A DNA stretch of 64,000 nt from Methanocaldococcus villosus KIN24-T80. GTDB taxonomy: Archaea; AGJL01; Methanococci; Methanococcales; Methanocaldococcaceae. The position numbers and the translations under genes were made by a program. Below, in pieces: positions 42,069-55,385 of the stretch. Below the pieces are notes generated by a model. The model had not been told where the DNA came from and did not search any database. It saw only the letters and a list, made by a program, of their open reading frames with translations. Each line of letters begins with the position of its first letter. Position 1 is the stretch's first letter. The stretch is from the NCBI RefSeq assembly GCF_000371805.1, contig NZ_AQUK01000001.1, positions 62,001 to 126,000 on the forward strand. Reading direction: 5' to 3'.

Positions 42069-43368
42069 GAAAAAGCGTGTAGCTATAATATATCCAAATA
42101 AGTTTAAAGCTGGTATTTCATGTTTGGCAATTCATGTATTAGCTAAACATCTTTCAAAATATAATGATTTAGATGTAAAAGTTTTCTTCTTAGAAAATTA
42201 TAAGATGATAAAAAATTATGATGCTATTTTTATAACCTTACAGTATGAGATGGATTATTTTAACGCTATAAGGATTATTAATGACTTAAGGAAAACCAAC
42301 CCAAAAGCTGTATTTGCTGCAGGGGGTCCTTGTGTTATGGAAAACCCTTTCCCTCTCTTAAATTATTTTGATGTATTTATTATTGGAGAAATTGAGAAAA
42401 CAGATATAATGTATAACATTATTTATCATAACTTTGATTTAGATGGAGTATTTTATAAGGGTAAAGATAAAGTTAGAAGAGTTTATCCAAAGAAATTAGA
42501 TTTAGAAGATTATCCTATCTATCAACCTACATCTGAAAAGGGAGCATATGGAAAGGCATTTTTATTAGAGATAGGGAGAGGATGCCCAAGAAGATGTAAA
42601 TTCTGTCTAGCTAGGGTTATATATTATCCACCAAGATTTAGAAAATTGGATGATCTTATATATTTAGCTGAAGAAGGTATTAAAGTAAATAAAGTGGAAA
42701 AAATAGCTTTAATAGCCCCTTCAGTAGGTGATTATAAATATATTGTTGAACTATGTAATTTTTTAAATGAGAAAGGTGTAAAGATTTCCCCATCTTCTTT
42801 AAGAGCTGATACTATTACAGAAGAACTCTTAAAGCTCTTAGATATAAAAACCCTCACTATAGCTCCAGAAGCAGGAAGTGAAGAATTGAGAAAGTTTATT
42901 AACAAAGATATATCTAATGAAGATATATTTAATGCTGTTGAATTGGCTAAAAAGTTTGGTATAGAGAAAGTGAAACTCTACTATCTAATAGGCTTACCAG
43001 GTGAAAAAGAAGAAGATATAAAAGCTATAGCAAGTTTAACTGAAAAAATAAAAAGAGAGATTAAGAGAGTTGAAGTTTCCATAAACCCATTTGTTCCAAA
43101 ACCCCATACAGAGTTTGAAGATTTTATATTTGATATAGATAGTAAGAAAAAAATAAAATTATTAGAAAAGATGCTAAAGAAAATAAGAGTTAAAGTTAGT
43201 TATGAGAATTTTAATTCTATGCTTTGCCAAGCTGTGTTAGCTAAAGGTAATGAAAGTTTAGGGAAATATTTAGATGATTATCACAAATTCTTAAAAGTTA
43301 TTAAAAAAGATATAAATTGTTATCTAAACCCAAAAGAAAAACCTTGGAAAAAAATATTAATTAGATAA
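42067..43368 (+). CDS. B12-binding-like/radical SAM protein, unknown substrate
   Basis: This 433-residue radical SAM enzyme has two parts. The N-terminal 130 residues form a cobalamin-binding-like alpha/beta domain ([34 protein letters not shown]). The central radical SAM domain has the cluster motif CPRRCKFC near residues 173-180 ([16 protein letters not shown]). Its barrel then shows [18 protein letters not shown] and [17 protein letters not shown]. The layout is of the Elp3-like/'YgiQ-like' family of methanogens. No substrate is known. The start has no ribosome binding site, and an inverted repeat overlaps the promoter. argF follows after 10 bases. Confidence 0.88.
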   Translation: MKKRVAIIYPNKFKAGISCLAIHVLAKHLSKYNDLDVKVFFLENYKMIKNYDAIFITLQYEMDYFNAIRIINDLRKTNPKAVFAAGGPCVMENPFPLLNYFDVFIIGEIEKTDIMYNIIYHNFDLDGVFYKGKDKVRRVYPKKLDLEDYPIYQPTSEKGAYGKAFLLEIGRGCPRRCKFCLARVIYYPPRFRKLDDLIYLAEEGIKVNKVEKIALIAPSVGDYKYIVELCNFLNEKGVKISPSSLRADTITEELLKLLDIKTLTIAPEAGSEELRKFINKDISNEDIFNAVELAKKFGIEKVKLYYLIGLPGEKEEDIKAIASLTEKIKREIKRVEVSINPFVPKPHTEFEDFIFDIDSKKKIKLLEKMLKKIRVKVSYENFNSMLCQAVLAKGNESLGKYLDDYHKFLKVIKKDINCYLNPKEKPWKKILIR

Positions 43369-43378
43369 AAAAGGTGAA

Positions 43379-44299
43379 ATGATGCATATTTTAGATTTGG
43401 ATGTATTTAATAGGGAAGATATAATAAAAATAATAGATTATGGATTTTACTTTAAAAAACACAGAAAGAGTCATGAAAAATTATTAAAAGATAAAAATAT
43501 AGCAATGATATTTGAAAAACCTTCTACAAGAACAAGAATGAGCTTTGAAATAGCAATTAATGAATTGGGTGGGAATGCTATAGTTATGCATAGCAATGAA
43601 ATTCATCTAAGAAAGAAAGAGAGTATAAAGGATACAGCTAAAGTGATGAGTAGATATGTTGATTGCATAATAGCAAGAGTTTATAAACACAGTGATTTGG
43701 TAGAGTTTTCAAAACACTCTTCAGTGCCTGTAATAAATGCTTTAAGTGATCTTGCACACCCATGTCAAGTTTTAGCAGATTTAATGACAATTAGGGAATA
43801 TAAGGATTTTAATATTAAATTAGCATACTTAGGAGATGGTAATAATGTTTGTAACTCATTAATAATAGGTTCTGCTTTAATGGGAATTGATATTTGTGTA
43901 GCCACACCAAGAGGTTATGAACCAAATGCTTATGCTGTATTAAAAGCATTGGAGATTATAAAAGAGTATGGAGAAGGATCAATAACATTAACTAATGATC
44001 CTATAGAAGCTGTAAAAGATGCAGATGTGCTCTATACTGATGTTTGGGTAAGTATGGGTGATAATAAAAGTATGGAAGATGTGTTAAAAATTTTTCCAAA
44101 ATATCAAATAAACAAAAAACTGCTAAGTTATGCTAAAGATAATGCTATTGTTATGCACTGTATGCCTATAAATAGAGGGTATGAAATGACTGATGATGTA
44201 GCAGATAGTGAAAGATCAGTTATTTATGATCAAGCTGAAAATAGACTACATGTCCAAAAGGGATTATTTAAGTTTTTATTTACTTCTCCATCTCATTAA
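43379..44299 (+). CDS. argF: Ornithine carbamoyltransferase
   Basis: This enzyme makes citrulline from ornithine and carbamoyl phosphate in arginine synthesis. The carbamoyl phosphate site is visible as [12 protein letters not shown] (near 46-57), with [12 protein letters not shown] and the ornithine-specific catalytic HCMPINRG near the C-terminus (H-C-M-P). At 306 residues it is complete. GGTGAAATG precedes two adjacent ATGs (43379 and 43382); the second is equally plausible. argB lies at 58169. The last 20 bases overlap the convergent unknown gene. Confidence 0.96.
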   Translation: MMHILDLDVFNREDIIKIIDYGFYFKKHRKSHEKLLKDKNIAMIFEKPSTRTRMSFEIAINELGGNAIVMHSNEIHLRKKESIKDTAKVMSRYVDCIIARVYKHSDLVEFSKHSSVPVINALSDLAHPCQVLADLMTIREYKDFNIKLAYLGDGNNVCNSLIIGSALMGIDICVATPRGYEPNAYAVLKALEIIKEYGEGSITLTNDPIEAVKDADVLYTDVWVSMGDNKSMEDVLKIFPKYQINKKLLSYAKDNAIVMHCMPINRGYEMTDDVADSERSVIYDQAENRLHVQKGLFKFLFTSPSH

Positions 44300-45071
44300 T
44301 TAAATTTAGTGTTAATGTGTCATTATATTTTAATGCAATATTTCTAATTTTCTCTATAATTTTTGGAGTTTTATTTGTCAGATTTTTTATCTCTTTACAA
44401 TATAATAATATATCTTTATAATATTTTTCTAAAAACTTTTTATTAAACTTTGAAAGTTCATAAGCTAATAATCCCTTTAATATCTTGTCATCAGAATATA
44501 AAAATGCTGGATGAATCCATATGATAATAATATCTTCACCCTCATCTACAAAGTTCTCTAATTTATGTGAATCTACAAATACATCTAAATGTGCTGAAAC
44601 CCTTTTACCTATTTTAACCTCATCTAATATATCTGATAGGATATCATTAACTTTATTATCAAATTCTGCAATAGCTTTATCCATCTCTTCCTCATCCATT
44701 TCTTTCCATTTTATCATTCTTTCTCTAAATTCAGCAGTTACATCATAAGAAGGGTATGTTATTGTATAGTCAGCTTCAAACTTATAATTTTTTGATTTTT
44801 TTGATGATAAGTTTATTATCATTAATCCATCTTCAAAGTGTTTTAGATTAATATTTTTTAATTTGTATTTTCTTTCTTCTACTTCAAAGTCTTCCAAATT
44901 CTCAAAATCTTCTAATGTTCTTATATAAACCTTTTCTCCATTTTTACCTTTTAAATAAAATCCTTTAAATTCTATATCAGCTAGATCACATCTAATTATG
45001 TCCTTTGAAAATTCATCTAAATTTTTATATATATCAAATAATAATTTCTTAGCTAGTTCCTTAGCTTTCAT
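44280..45071 (-). CDS. Hypothetical protein, mixed alpha/beta
   Basis: I do not recognise this 263-residue soluble protein. The N-terminal half is strand-rich ([26 protein letters not shown], continuing to residue 100). The C-terminal half is helical and acidic, with [31 protein letters not shown] and [20 protein letters not shown]. The run LLAYELSK resembles the helix that holds a zinc-protease HExxH site, but the motif is not intact. GGTGGTTA before the ATG at 45071 decides the start over an upstream in-frame ATG. It follows the PUA-like gene with only a 2-base gap and ends in argF. Confidence 0.55.
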   Translation of the reverse strand: MKAKELAKKLLFDIYKNLDEFSKDIIRCDLADIEFKGFYLKGKNGEKVYIRTLEDFENLEDFEVEERKYKLKNINLKHFEDGLMIINLSSKKSKNYKFEADYTITYPSYDVTAEFRERMIKWKEMDEEEMDKAIAEFDNKVNDILSDILDEVKIGKRVSAHLDVFVDSHKLENFVDEGEDIIIIWIHPAFLYSDDKILKGLLAYELSKFNKKFLEKYYKDILLYCKEIKNLTNKTPKIIEKIRNIALKYNDTLTLNLINEMEK

Positions 45072-45073
45072 AA

Positions 45074-45553
45074 TTAACCACCTTCTCTTAAATACCATCC
45101 CTTATCCTTTATATTTTTAACTATTTCTCCACTATAATAACCTATTCCTAAAAATTCTCTATTTTTATTAAAAACAGCTATTCTCCCATAACCTTTAATC
45201 TTTAAAATAGAGCTTTTAAAAATATCTCTTCCATATAAAAATAGAGTTTCCCCTTTCTCATTGACAATACAATAATTATTTATAATATTATCAGCTATTA
45301 ATGTAAATCCTTCTAATGAAAGTCTAAATTTCCTTTTAATTTCTCCAAAATTATTTCCAATAAAAAATACTTCATTAAAAAGTTTTAAGTTCTTTAAAAC
45401 ATCAGTATTTGTATAACAAACAGTTACCCACTTTCCTTCTAAAGCTATTAAATTATTAAAATTAAATTTCTCTACAAATTCTTTACTACAGTATCTTTCC
45501 AACTCCTCTTTAATTAACTCTAATTCCTTCTTTTTTAAATTTCTATATATCAT
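45074..45553 (-). CDS. PUA-domain RNA-binding protein (NIP7-like)
   Basis: This 159-residue protein has a PUA-type C-terminus: [36 protein letters not shown] (long strand pattern at residues about 108-143), ending [10 protein letters not shown], the tail typical of PUA and NIP7-like proteins. The N-terminal part ([41 protein letters not shown]) resembles NIP7's first domain. NIP7 acts in 60S/27S rRNA maturation in eukaryotes; an archaeal role in rRNA or tRNA is likely. It follows cdc48 after 35 bases and precedes the unknown gene at 44280. Confidence 0.75.
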   Translation of the reverse strand: MIYRNLKKKELELIKEELERYCSKEFVEKFNFNNLIALEGKWVTVCYTNTDVLKNLKLFNEVFFIGNNFGEIKRKFRLSLEGFTLIADNIINNYCIVNEKGETLFLYGRDIFKSSILKIKGYGRIAVFNKNREFLGIGYYSGEIVKNIKDKGWYLREGG

Positions 45554-45588
45554 AATTTTACCTAAAAATAAAAAAAGATTATAAAGTT

Positions 45589-48352
<2,764 letters not shown>

Positions 48353-48379
48353 TAATTTATGGTTTTGTGATAATTATAT

Positions 48380-48727
48380 TCACAATTCTAATATGTGGAA
48401 GAGATAAACTCTTGTAAATCCACAATGTCTACATCTAACTATTAGTTTACTTTCTGTAACCACTATATCTTGTATAGCTTCATTTTTACAGTTGAAACAT
48501 ACAGCCTTTTTTTCTAAGAACCAAGGTTCATATTTATGCTCTTTTTCTCTTTCTTCATTAATTATTTTTTCATCTTCTATTCCAACTCTCCTTATAATGT
48601 AATATCTTTTAGCTCCACAATTTGAACAAGTTATAAATGCTTGGTTAGGGAATATTTCAATAATCTGATCTACCTCTTTACCACAATTAAAACACTTGAC
48701 CTTATATGTTAATTTCCAGTTCTCCAT
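48380..48727 (-). CDS. Double zinc-ribbon protein, unknown
   Basis: This 115-residue protein holds two similar zinc-ribbon halves. The first is CFNCGKEVDQIIEIFPNQ followed by CSNCGAKRYYIIRR; the second is CFNCKNEAIQDIVVTES followed by CRHCGFTRVYLF. The internal duplication is clear: VKCFNC with ITCSNCGAKR-YYI against AVCFNC with VRCRHCGFTR-VYL. It probably binds nucleic acid or protein; no family assignment is possible. GGTGG precedes the ATG. It lies upstream of cdc48 on the same strand and diverges from the MBL gene. Confidence 0.7.
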   Translation of the reverse strand: MENWKLTYKVKCFNCGKEVDQIIEIFPNQAFITCSNCGAKRYYIIRRVGIEDEKIINEEREKEHKYEPWFLEKKAVCFNCKNEAIQDIVVTESKLIVRCRHCGFTRVYLFHILEL

Positions 48728-48792
48728 AAATCCACCTAATAATTATTATTAATTTTAAGATATATAAATTTTAATAAAAAAGAGGGGAGAGT

Positions 48793-49602
48793 TTGAGAGT
48801 AGAAATTATTTTCCTATCTTCTGGAGGAGGTAGATGGGCAACAATAACTCAGAAAAAAGCCACGGGTGGTTTTAGAATACACACTGAAAAATTAAAAATG
48901 CACATAGATCCTGGGCCTGGAGCAGTGGTTAGGATGAGTCAAATAAAAATAAATCCTTGGAATACAAATACCCTATTTATTTCTCACTGTCATCCTGATC
49001 ATTATACAGATGGGGAAATAATTGTTGAAGCTATAACATATGGGATGACAAAGAAGAGGGGTGTATTTATTGGAAGTCTAACAGCTGTTGAAGGTTTTGG
49101 AGAGTATGAGAGAGTAATTTCTAACTATCATAAATCAAAGTTAGAGCTTGCTAAACCACTATATCCTGGAGAAGAGATAAAAATTTATGATTGTAAAATA
49201 AAAGCTACACACACTAAACATGGAGATCCTTTTGGTATAGGATTTAGATTAGAAACTGTATTTGGAGAGATTGGATATACATCAGATACTGAATTTTTTC
49301 CTAAGTTAATAGAGGATTTTGATGGGGTTAGAATATTAATAGCAAATATAGTTAGAGAAAAAAATAAAAAAGTAAGAGGACATTTAAATTCCAATAATGC
49401 AATAGATTTAATAAACTCTATGAGCAAAAAACCTGAATTATTAATAATGAACCATATGGGTTTGAATATGAAAAATCCAAAAAAAGAAGCTGAATATATA
49501 TCTGAAAATACTGGAATAGATGTTATACCTGCTGAATTAGGGTTAAAGATAGAGCTATTGAATGGAAAATATATTTATAAACTTAAAAAGGTGAAAATTT
49601 GA
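48793..49602 (+). CDS. MBL-fold metallohydrolase (RNase Z-like superfamily)
   Basis: This 269-residue metallo-beta-lactamase fold protein carries the HxHxDH-type motif [12 protein letters not shown] (H-x-H-P-D-H, residues 65-70). Downstream metal ligands are [10 protein letters not shown] and YTSDTEFF, with H in MNHMGLN near the C-terminus. The N-terminal [19 protein letters not shown] and HIDPGPG motifs place it in the archaeal MBL group without a known substrate; it lacks the RNase Z exosite. The start is TTG after GAGGGGAG. Its last bases overlap the pyrE start (TTGA). Confidence 0.88.
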   Translation: MRVEIIFLSSGGGRWATITQKKATGGFRIHTEKLKMHIDPGPGAVVRMSQIKINPWNTNTLFISHCHPDHYTDGEIIVEAITYGMTKKRGVFIGSLTAVEGFGEYERVISNYHKSKLELAKPLYPGEEIKIYDCKIKATHTKHGDPFGIGFRLETVFGEIGYTSDTEFFPKLIEDFDGVRILIANIVREKNKKVRGHLNSNNAIDLINSMSKKPELLIMNHMGLNMKNPKKEAEYISENTGIDVIPAELGLKIELLNGKYIYKLKKVKI

Positions 49603-50129
49603 AGGAAGAACTTATTAGATTATTAAAAAGTGAAGGATGTATTAAATTTGGTGATTTTATTTTATCCTCTGGTAAGAGAAGTAATTATTATGTTGACATA
49701 AAAAAAGCAATCTCTAATCCAAAAATATTAAAGATTATAGGGAAAATGATTGCTGAAAAAATAGAGGATGAAAAAGTTGCTGGTATTGAGCTTGGTTCTG
49801 TACCAATAGCTACAGCAGTTTCATTGTATGCAGAAAAACCCCTTATTATCATTAGAAAAAAACCTAAAGATTATGGAACTAAGAGTAAGATAGAGGGTCA
49901 TGTAGAGAAGGGAGATAAGGTTGTTATTGTTGAAGATGTAACAACAACAGGAAATAGTGTTTTAAAAGCTGTTAAGGAGTTAAGAAATGCAGGAGCTATT
50001 GTTGAGAAAGTTTTTGTTGTTGTTGATAGAAATGAGGGAGCAAAAGAAAATTTGAAAAAAGAGGGGGTTGAGCTCATACCATTAATAACTGTAGAGGAGC
50101 TCTATGATAAGCAGAAGAATAATATTTAA
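49599..50129 (+). CDS. pyrE: Orotate phosphoribosyltransferase
   Basis: This enzyme makes OMP from orotate and PRPP. The PRPP motif [17 protein letters not shown] lies near residues 107-123. The flexible loop [17 protein letters not shown] and the N-terminal [20 protein letters not shown] segment are typical of PyrE. At 176 residues it is a normal archaeal length. The start is TTG with AAGGTGA upstream, overlapping the MBL gene stop. The UPF0280 gene begins within its last 26 bases. Other pyrimidine genes in the window are pyrG and pyrI. Confidence 0.96.
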   Translation: MKEELIRLLKSEGCIKFGDFILSSGKRSNYYVDIKKAISNPKILKIIGKMIAEKIEDEKVAGIELGSVPIATAVSLYAEKPLIIIRKKPKDYGTKSKIEGHVEKGDKVVIVEDVTTTGNSVLKAVKELRNAGAIVEKVFVVVDRNEGAKENLKKEGVELIPLITVEELYDKQKNNI

Positions 50130-50826
50130 AGAAACAAATATGTTAATAAAAACAGAGAACTATTTAAATATTAAGTTAGCTGAATTTATTATAAGAAAGT
50201 GTAGATTTGAGTTAGAAAATTATATTAAAACTCATCCAGAATTTCTTTATTCATTAGAACCTATAGATGTTGAGGGAAAAGGGATTATAAAATTAATGAG
50301 CATAGCTGGAAAAATAGCTAATGTTGGGCCTATGGCAAGTGTTGCGGGGGCTATAGCTGAGATGGTAGTTAAAAATACATTTGGAGACATTATAGCTGAT
50401 AATGGAGGAGATATTTGTTTAAGGGCAAGGAGAGATATTAATGTTGGTTTATATTCTGGTCTCTCAAAGTTATCTGGTGAAATAGGATTTAAATTAAAAA
50501 AAGAAATGATAAAAAATATTTATGGGATAGCCACATCTTCAGCTACTGTTGGACATTCAATTAGCTTTGGTAATGCTGATTCTGTAACTGTTTTTGCTAA
50601 AAGTTCAGCAATTGCCGATGCAGCAGCTACAGCTATATGTAATGCAACTGTTGGAAAAGATAAAGAGGAGCAGATAAACAATGCATTGGAGAGGGCTGAT
50701 GATATTGAAAGAATTGATGGGGTATTTATAGTTATAAAAGATTTAGTAGGGGTAAAAGGAAAGATACCTGAGTTAATAAAAACTAACAAAAAAGTAACTC
50801 TTGGGGAGTTATTTGAAATTTATTAA
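50104..50826 (+). CDS. UPF0280 (ApbE-like) protein
   Basis: This 240-residue protein belongs to the methanogen UPF0280 family, related to the ApbE flavin transferase fold. Visible motifs are [19 protein letters not shown] (73-91), [15 protein letters not shown] and [20 protein letters not shown] (the S/T-A-T-V-G-H region). It may act on a flavin or similar cofactor, but no activity is assigned. The start lies inside the pyrE tail. No close operon partner besides pyrE and the following dUTPase-like gene gives a functional hint. Confidence 0.87.
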   Translation: MISRRIIFKETNMLIKTENYLNIKLAEFIIRKCRFELENYIKTHPEFLYSLEPIDVEGKGIIKLMSIAGKIANVGPMASVAGAIAEMVVKNTFGDIIADNGGDICLRARRDINVGLYSGLSKLSGEIGFKLKKEMIKNIYGIATSSATVGHSISFGNADSVTVFAKSSAIADAAATAICNATVGKDKEEQINNALERADDIERIDGVFIVIKDLVGVKGKIPELIKTNKKVTLGELFEIY

Positions 50827-50844
50827 TGTTATTGGGGATATACT

Positions 50845-51315
50845 ATGATTATTGGACCGGAAGAAAGTAAAAAATTTTTAAAAGATATAAAAGATGAGCA
50901 AATACAACAGTGTGGAATTGACTTAAGGGTTTGGAAAATATATGAAATGGAAGGAGTAGGGGAGATAGATTTTAGTAATGAAAAAAGAAAACTACCAAAT
51001 TATAGAGAAATATTTAACTCTGAAAATGATGAGTTTATTTTGTTAGATAGAGGGGTTTATTTATTAAAGGTTTATGACTATATAAAAATCCCTGAAAATG
51101 TAGCAGCAATTACCTTGCCAAGAAGTTCTTTATTAAGGATGGGAGCTACTATATATTCAGCTGTTCATGATCCTGGATATGAAGGTAGGCCAGAGTATTT
51201 ATTACATGTTCTAAATCCCATAAAAATTTATAAATTTGCAAGAATTGGACAGATTGTTTTTATTAGAGGAGAATATATTAAAAATTTATATAATGGCATA
51301 TATAAATATAAATAG
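50845..51315 (+). CDS. dUTPase/dCTP deaminase family protein
   Basis: This 156-residue protein of the trimeric dUTPase-dCTP deaminase fold has the conserved blocks [12 protein letters not shown] (20-31), [12 protein letters not shown] (88-99) and [12 protein letters not shown] (near 106-117). The length matches the short archaeal dUTPase group better than the 200-residue bifunctional dCTP deaminase/dUTPase of M. jannaschii. It lowers dUTP to keep uracil out of DNA and provides dUMP. GGGGAT precedes the ATG. hisS follows 8 bases later. Confidence 0.85.
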   Translation: MIIGPEESKKFLKDIKDEQIQQCGIDLRVWKIYEMEGVGEIDFSNEKRKLPNYREIFNSENDEFILLDRGVYLLKVYDYIKIPENVAAITLPRSSLLRMGATIYSAVHDPGYEGRPEYLLHVLNPIKIYKFARIGQIVFIRGEYIKNLYNGIYKYK

Positions 51316-51323
51316 GTGTAAAG

Positions 51324-52541
51324 ATGTTCCAAAAACCAAGAGGGACTAGAGATTTTACACCAGAAGAAATGAAAAAGAGAAGATATATAGAAAAAAAATT
51401 AAGAGAAGTATTTGAAAGGTATGGTTATGAAGAAATACTAACTCCAACATTTGAAAGCTTTGAATTAATAGCTAAAAAAACTGGTGAAGAAATTAGAAAA
51501 CAGCTATATGTTTTTAAAGATTATAGTGGTAGAGAGTTAGCTTTAAGACCTGAAATGACATCTTCTGTAGCAAGATTTTATATAAATGAGCTTAAAATTT
51601 TACAGAAACCTTTAAGGCTTTATTACTTTGCTAACTGTTTTAGATATGAGAGACCACAGTTTGGAAGATATAGGGAATTTTGGCAGATGGGTTGTGAATT
51701 GATAGGTTCAGATAAAGCTTTAGCAGATGCTGAAGTTATAAATTTAGCTATTGAAGGGTTAAAAAATATTAATTTAAGATTTGAGACACATATAAGTCAT
51801 TTAGGAATATTAAAAGGGATATTTGAGAAATTTAATATTAAAGAAGATGATGAGGTAAAAATAAGGAGATTAATTGATAAACAAGATTTTGAAGGTTTAG
51901 ACAATCTTTTAACAAGTATCTTAGATGATGAAAAAAAAGAGTTTATATTTGATATATTAAACTTAAAAGGAGATGTGTTAGATGAACTAAAAGAGATGCT
52001 GAAAGATTTTCCAAAATCTATTGATGCTATAATAAATTTAGAAGAAATTTTAGATTATGTTATTTATGATAATTATACCATTAACTTAGGAATAGCTAGA
52101 GGTTTGGACTATTATACTGGTATGGTTTTTGAAATATACTGTAATGGCAAACAAATATGTGGTGGAGGGAGATATGACAATTTAATAGAAACTTTTGGCG
52201 GAGAAAAGACCCCTGCTGTAGGATTTGCTTATGGTTTTGATAGGATTATGTTAAATGTAGATATTAAATTAGATGAAGAGAAATATCTAATTGTTCCAGT
52301 GAGGGGAGATAAAGAGTTAATTAAAAAGGCTCTGATAGTTGCAAAAAAGCTAAGAGATAAAGGAAAAACTGTTGAATTTGAAATTATGGGTAGAAAGCTT
52401 AAAAAGGCTTTAGAATACGCTAACAATAGAAATATAAGATATGTAGTTATAATAGGTGAAAGAGAGGTGAAAGAAGGTAAAATAACATTAAAAGATATGA
52501 AAACTGGTGAGCAAAAGATTTTAGATTTAGAAGAGGTATAG
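51324..52541 (+). CDS. hisS: Histidyl-tRNA synthetase
   Basis: This class II aminoacyl-tRNA synthetase charges tRNA-His. Motif 1 and the start are visible as [14 protein letters not shown]. Motif 2 is [20 protein letters not shown] (104-123) and the histidine-specific loops are [11 protein letters not shown] and the motif 3 GFAYGFDRI. The C-terminal anticodon-binding domain begins near [13 protein letters not shown]. At 405 residues it is complete. AGGTGTAAAG precedes the ATG. It is followed after 3 bases by a methyltransferase gene. Confidence 0.97.
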   Translation: MFQKPRGTRDFTPEEMKKRRYIEKKLREVFERYGYEEILTPTFESFELIAKKTGEEIRKQLYVFKDYSGRELALRPEMTSSVARFYINELKILQKPLRLYYFANCFRYERPQFGRYREFWQMGCELIGSDKALADAEVINLAIEGLKNINLRFETHISHLGILKGIFEKFNIKEDDEVKIRRLIDKQDFEGLDNLLTSILDDEKKEFIFDILNLKGDVLDELKEMLKDFPKSIDAIINLEEILDYVIYDNYTINLGIARGLDYYTGMVFEIYCNGKQICGGGRYDNLIETFGGEKTPAVGFAYGFDRIMLNVDIKLDEEKYLIVPVRGDKELIKKALIVAKKLRDKGKTVEFEIMGRKLKKALEYANNRNIRYVVIIGEREVKEGKITLKDMKTGEQKILDLEEV

Positions 52542-52544
52542 ATT

Positions 52545-53369
52545 ATGAACTATATAACACCAGAATTAGCTAAGAAAATTTTAAATTCTAAAGGAGAGAT
52601 CTATTTAAATTTAGATTTAAACAAAACAAATAAGAAATTTAAAGTAATTGTGAATGAAGATAAGGCAATATTTCCTAGTGGGGAAATTGAAATTAAAATT
52701 TTAAAGAAAATAGCTAAAGATAATGCAGTTTATTTATTGGATAATAATAGACTTTATAAATTAGCTATAGCTGATGAGAGTGGATATTATAAGCTAGTTC
52801 CTACCATACCCCCAACAATTGAAATTAATGGTATTAGGATGCATAGAACTAAGGGAATTAACCCTTATGAAGATACATTAAATAAAGTAAATTCTATAAA
52901 TATTAAGAAAGGAGATGTGGTTCTTGATACTTGTATGGGGTTGGGGTATACTGCAATAGAGGCATATAGGAGAGGAGCTAAAGTAATAACAATTGAAAAA
53001 AATAAAAATGTTTTAGAATTGGCTAAATTAAATCCATACAGTGAAGAATTATTTAAAGGAAATATTAAAGTTATTTTAGGAGATGCTTTTGATGTATTAA
53101 AGAGTTTTGTAGATAATAGTTTTACAGCTATTATTCATGATCCCCCAAGATTCAGCTTAGCAGGACATCTATACAGTGAAGAATTTTATAGAGAGTTGTA
53201 TAGGGTATTAAAACCTGGTGGAAGATTATTTCACTATGTAGGAAATCCTGGAAAGAAATATAGAGGAAAGGATTTACAAAAAGGAGTCATGGAAAGATTA
53301 AGAAAGGTAGGATTTAAAGAGGTTAAGAAAGTTGAAAAGGCTTTAGGTGTTGTAGCTAAAAAATTATAG
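52545..53369 (+). CDS. SAM-dependent methyltransferase (Rossmann), probable RNA or protein target
   Basis: This 274-residue protein has an N-terminal mixed domain (residues 1-105) and a SAM-binding Rossmann domain. Motif I is VVLDTCMGLGYTAIEA (near 126-141), the acidic loop ends VITIEKNKNV, and motif IV reads IIHDPPRFSLAG. The DPPR at motif IV is of the DPP(Y/F) type typical of N-methyltransferases acting on RNA bases or of class I RNA enzymes. The substrate is unknown. It follows hisS closely, hinting at a tRNA role (inference), and its last 6 bases overlap convergent rio1. Confidence 0.87.
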   Translation: MNYITPELAKKILNSKGEIYLNLDLNKTNKKFKVIVNEDKAIFPSGEIEIKILKKIAKDNAVYLLDNNRLYKLAIADESGYYKLVPTIPPTIEINGIRMHRTKGINPYEDTLNKVNSINIKKGDVVLDTCMGLGYTAIEAYRRGAKVITIEKNKNVLELAKLNPYSEELFKGNIKVILGDAFDVLKSFVDNSFTAIIHDPPRFSLAGHLYSEEFYRELYRVLKPGGRLFHYVGNPGKKYRGKDLQKGVMERLRKVGFKEVKKVEKALGVVAKKL

Positions 53370-54206
53370 AGTTTTTATCATTGCTTCATCAATAGGATTT
53401 ATTTCTTTTCCAGTTATCTCTTTATATAAATCTTTATAATTACAATTTATTCCTTTCTTTTTAAAAAAGTTGCATATATTTATACAATCCCTTATTAAAA
53501 GTGCATTAGCTAAGGGATGTTGTGTAATAACACTCTGTGAGAAATCTATAAAATAGATCTCATCTTCTTTAACAAGTATATTGTATTCACTCAGATCTCC
53601 ATGGACAAGCTCTTCTTCATACAACTTTATCATAAAATCTTTTACTGTTTTAAAAGCATTTTCCCAATCAATTTCTACTTCTTTTAGCTTTGGTGCAGGA
53701 TCTCCCCTAACACCAATAAAATCCATAACTAAAACATTTTCTCTTCTTAATCTGGCTTTTGGAGCATTTATTATAGATGAGGCCCTCTTTAAATTTCTAA
53801 ACTCTTTTTCAACCCATGCATTAACTATAGCCCTTCTACTACTTCTCTTAATATGTAATCTTGGATCTCCTTGAAGATATTTTAACATAGTTTTAAAATC
53901 ACAAGTGGCTACTCTATAGATTTTAACAGCTCTATACAAATGTCCTTTTCTAGCCTTTAAAACAACAGCTTCTTTTCCAGAGTTTATAACCCCTATATAT
54001 TCACTTAAGTGTTTTCCAGCTAATATACTAAATAATATCATAAGTGTTCTTTTATCAAAAACCTCATTAGCCGTTTTTAATTCTTCTAAGAATTTTCTTT
54101 CTCTTTCTAATATTTCCTTTTGATATTCTTTATCCAACTCAAATTCTTCCTTATTTGATAGATATTTCTCATAATCTATACTCTCACCTTTTTTATAACA
54201 GCTCAT
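53364..54206 (-). CDS. rio1: Atypical protein kinase Rio1
   Basis: Rio1 is an ATPase/kinase that matures the small ribosomal subunit. The 280-residue protein has the RIO glycine loop [17 protein letters not shown] (72-88), the nucleotide lysine in RAVKIYR, a catalytic loop [12 protein letters not shown] and the metal aspartate in [11 protein letters not shown] winged-helix-like N-terminal part precedes the kinase lobe. It starts within the last 14 bases of eIF1A and is coupled with it. The gene ends in the convergent methyltransferase gene. The eIF1A-Rio1 pair is common in archaea and fits translation initiation and 30S maturation. Confidence 0.96.
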   Translation of the reverse strand: MSCYKKGESIDYEKYLSNKEEFELDKEYQKEILERERKFLEELKTANEVFDKRTLMILFSILAGKHLSEYIGVINSGKEAVVLKARKGHLYRAVKIYRVATCDFKTMLKYLQGDPRLHIKRSSRRAIVNAWVEKEFRNLKRASSIINAPKARLRRENVLVMDFIGVRGDPAPKLKEVEIDWENAFKTVKDFMIKLYEEELVHGDLSEYNILVKEDEIYFIDFSQSVITQHPLANALLIRDCINICNFFKKKGINCNYKDLYKEITGKEINPIDEAMIKTL

Positions 54207-54489
54207 CTAAATACCCTTTTCTCTTCAACCACTCAACTTGAGTCTTTGTATATCTCCAGATAATATCACACTTCTCATCTCCTTGAACTTCCCAAGGTTT
54301 AATTATAACAATATCTCCTTCTTTAACCCAAATTTTTCTCTTTAACCTACCAGGAATTCTTGCTAATCTAACCTTTCCATCCATACATCTAACTCTCATT
54401 CTACTAGCTCCCAACATTTGTTCTACTATAGCTAATATCTCATTTTCTTCTTTATTGGGAATTCTAACTCTAATCTGTTGTTCTTCCAA
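54193..54489 (-). CDS. Translation initiation factor aIF1A
   Basis: This S1/OB-fold initiation factor occupies the ribosomal A site. The OB domain is visible as [38 protein letters not shown] (residues 19-56) and [23 protein letters not shown]. The start is TTG at 54489 with GGAGGTGAT five bases upstream; an in-frame TTG 5 codons earlier overlaps that ribosome binding site. The length is 98 residues. It heads the operon with rio1. A palindrome lies upstream at 54540-54558. Confidence 0.96.
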   Translation of the reverse strand: MEEQQIRVRIPNKEENEILAIVEQMLGASRMRVRCMDGKVRLARIPGRLKRKIWVKEGDIVIIKPWEVQGDEKCDIIWRYTKTQVEWLKRKGYLDELL

Positions 54490-54539
54490 ATTAATCACCT
54501 CCAAAGTTTTAAATTTAAATCTTTATATTATTAATTGTT

Positions 54540-54558
54540 GTTAATATAATATATTAAC
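54540..54558. promoter_or_regulatory. Perfect 19-bp palindrome upstream of aIF1A
   Basis: GTTAATATA-A-TATATTAAC is a perfect dyad around one base, placed just upstream of the minus-strand TATA-like box (about 54523-54531) of the aIF1A-rio1 operon. It may be an operator; its AT-richness makes chance formation possible. It is also 18 bases past the tatD stop, so a terminator role is another reading. Confidence 0.35.
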
Positions 54559-54575
54559 CTTCTCTTAATTAAAGA

Positions 54576-55331
54576 TTATAATCTGTAAAATTTCTTTGCA
54601 TTTCTATATGTTGCATCAACTATCTTTTTCTCCTCAACATCTATCTTCTTCATATATAACTTAGTCCTTGGTAATGCATAAATATCTGACTTTAAACTTC
54701 CCAAATCACTACTTAAAATAAAATTTTTATTATAATCCTTTATAATCTCTGCAGCCTCTTTATGGGTTATTTTCATTGATGGTTGAACAGTTAGACCAAT
54801 ATAAATATTTTTATCAATTAAATTTACTGTTTCTTTATTTATATGATCAATCATAACTAAATTATCCTTTATCTTAATCTCATCTAAAATTTTTAGAATT
54901 TCTAATAATGCTTCTCTCTTATTCTTTTCTGGTGTATGGAGTATTATTGGCATATCATAATCTTTAGCTAAAATTAACTGTTCCCTTAAAAGGTTTTTCT
55001 CATCTTCTGTTAGATAATGTAATCCTGCCTCTCCAATAGCAACAACATTTTCATTGTCTAAAAATTTAGGAAGCTCTTTTATTAAGATTTTCCAGTTTTT
55101 TGGATATCCCATGGGATGAATTCCCAATGCTACTTTAACCTCTACTCCAGCCATCTCTCCTCTTTTTACTTCTAAATTAATTAATCTATCCCAATGATCT
55201 AAATAAACTTCTGGAGTACTCATTTTATATGGATTGTGAGAGCAAGTTATAATTACCTCAATTCCACTTAATGCCATTTTTTCCAAATCTTCAAAACTTC
55301 TAACATCTAAGTGTGTGTGAGCATCTATCAT
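54576..55331 (-). CDS. TatD-family metal-dependent hydrolase/deoxyribonuclease
   Basis: This 251-residue TIM-barrel hydrolase carries the TatD metal ligands in DAHTHLDVR (3-11), GEAGLHYLTEDE, ILHTPEKN, and D in LSSDLG. TatD-like enzymes act as Mg-dependent exonucleases in other organisms. The archaeal subgroup (COG1099) is more divergent and its substrate is not established. GGGGAT precedes the ATG. It is read away from cofG, with a divergent 54-base promoter region between, and toward the aIF1A operon on the same strand. Confidence 0.88.
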   Translation of the reverse strand: MIDAHTHLDVRSFEDLEKMALSGIEVIITCSHNPYKMSTPEVYLDHWDRLINLEVKRGEMAGVEVKVALGIHPMGYPKNWKILIKELPKFLDNENVVAIGEAGLHYLTEDEKNLLREQLILAKDYDMPIILHTPEKNKREALLEILKILDEIKIKDNLVMIDHINKETVNLIDKNIYIGLTVQPSMKITHKEAAEIIKDYNKNFILSSDLGSLKSDIYALPRTKLYMKKIDVEEKKIVDATYRNAKKFYRL

Positions 55332-55385
55332 TTTTATCCCCTAAATATTTAATAATTATTTTATATACATATATATGGTGAGAAT

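Noticed and set aside
44280-45071. Zinc protease reading of [12 protein letters not shown]
   Set aside because: The HExxH motif is not present, so no enzyme call is made.
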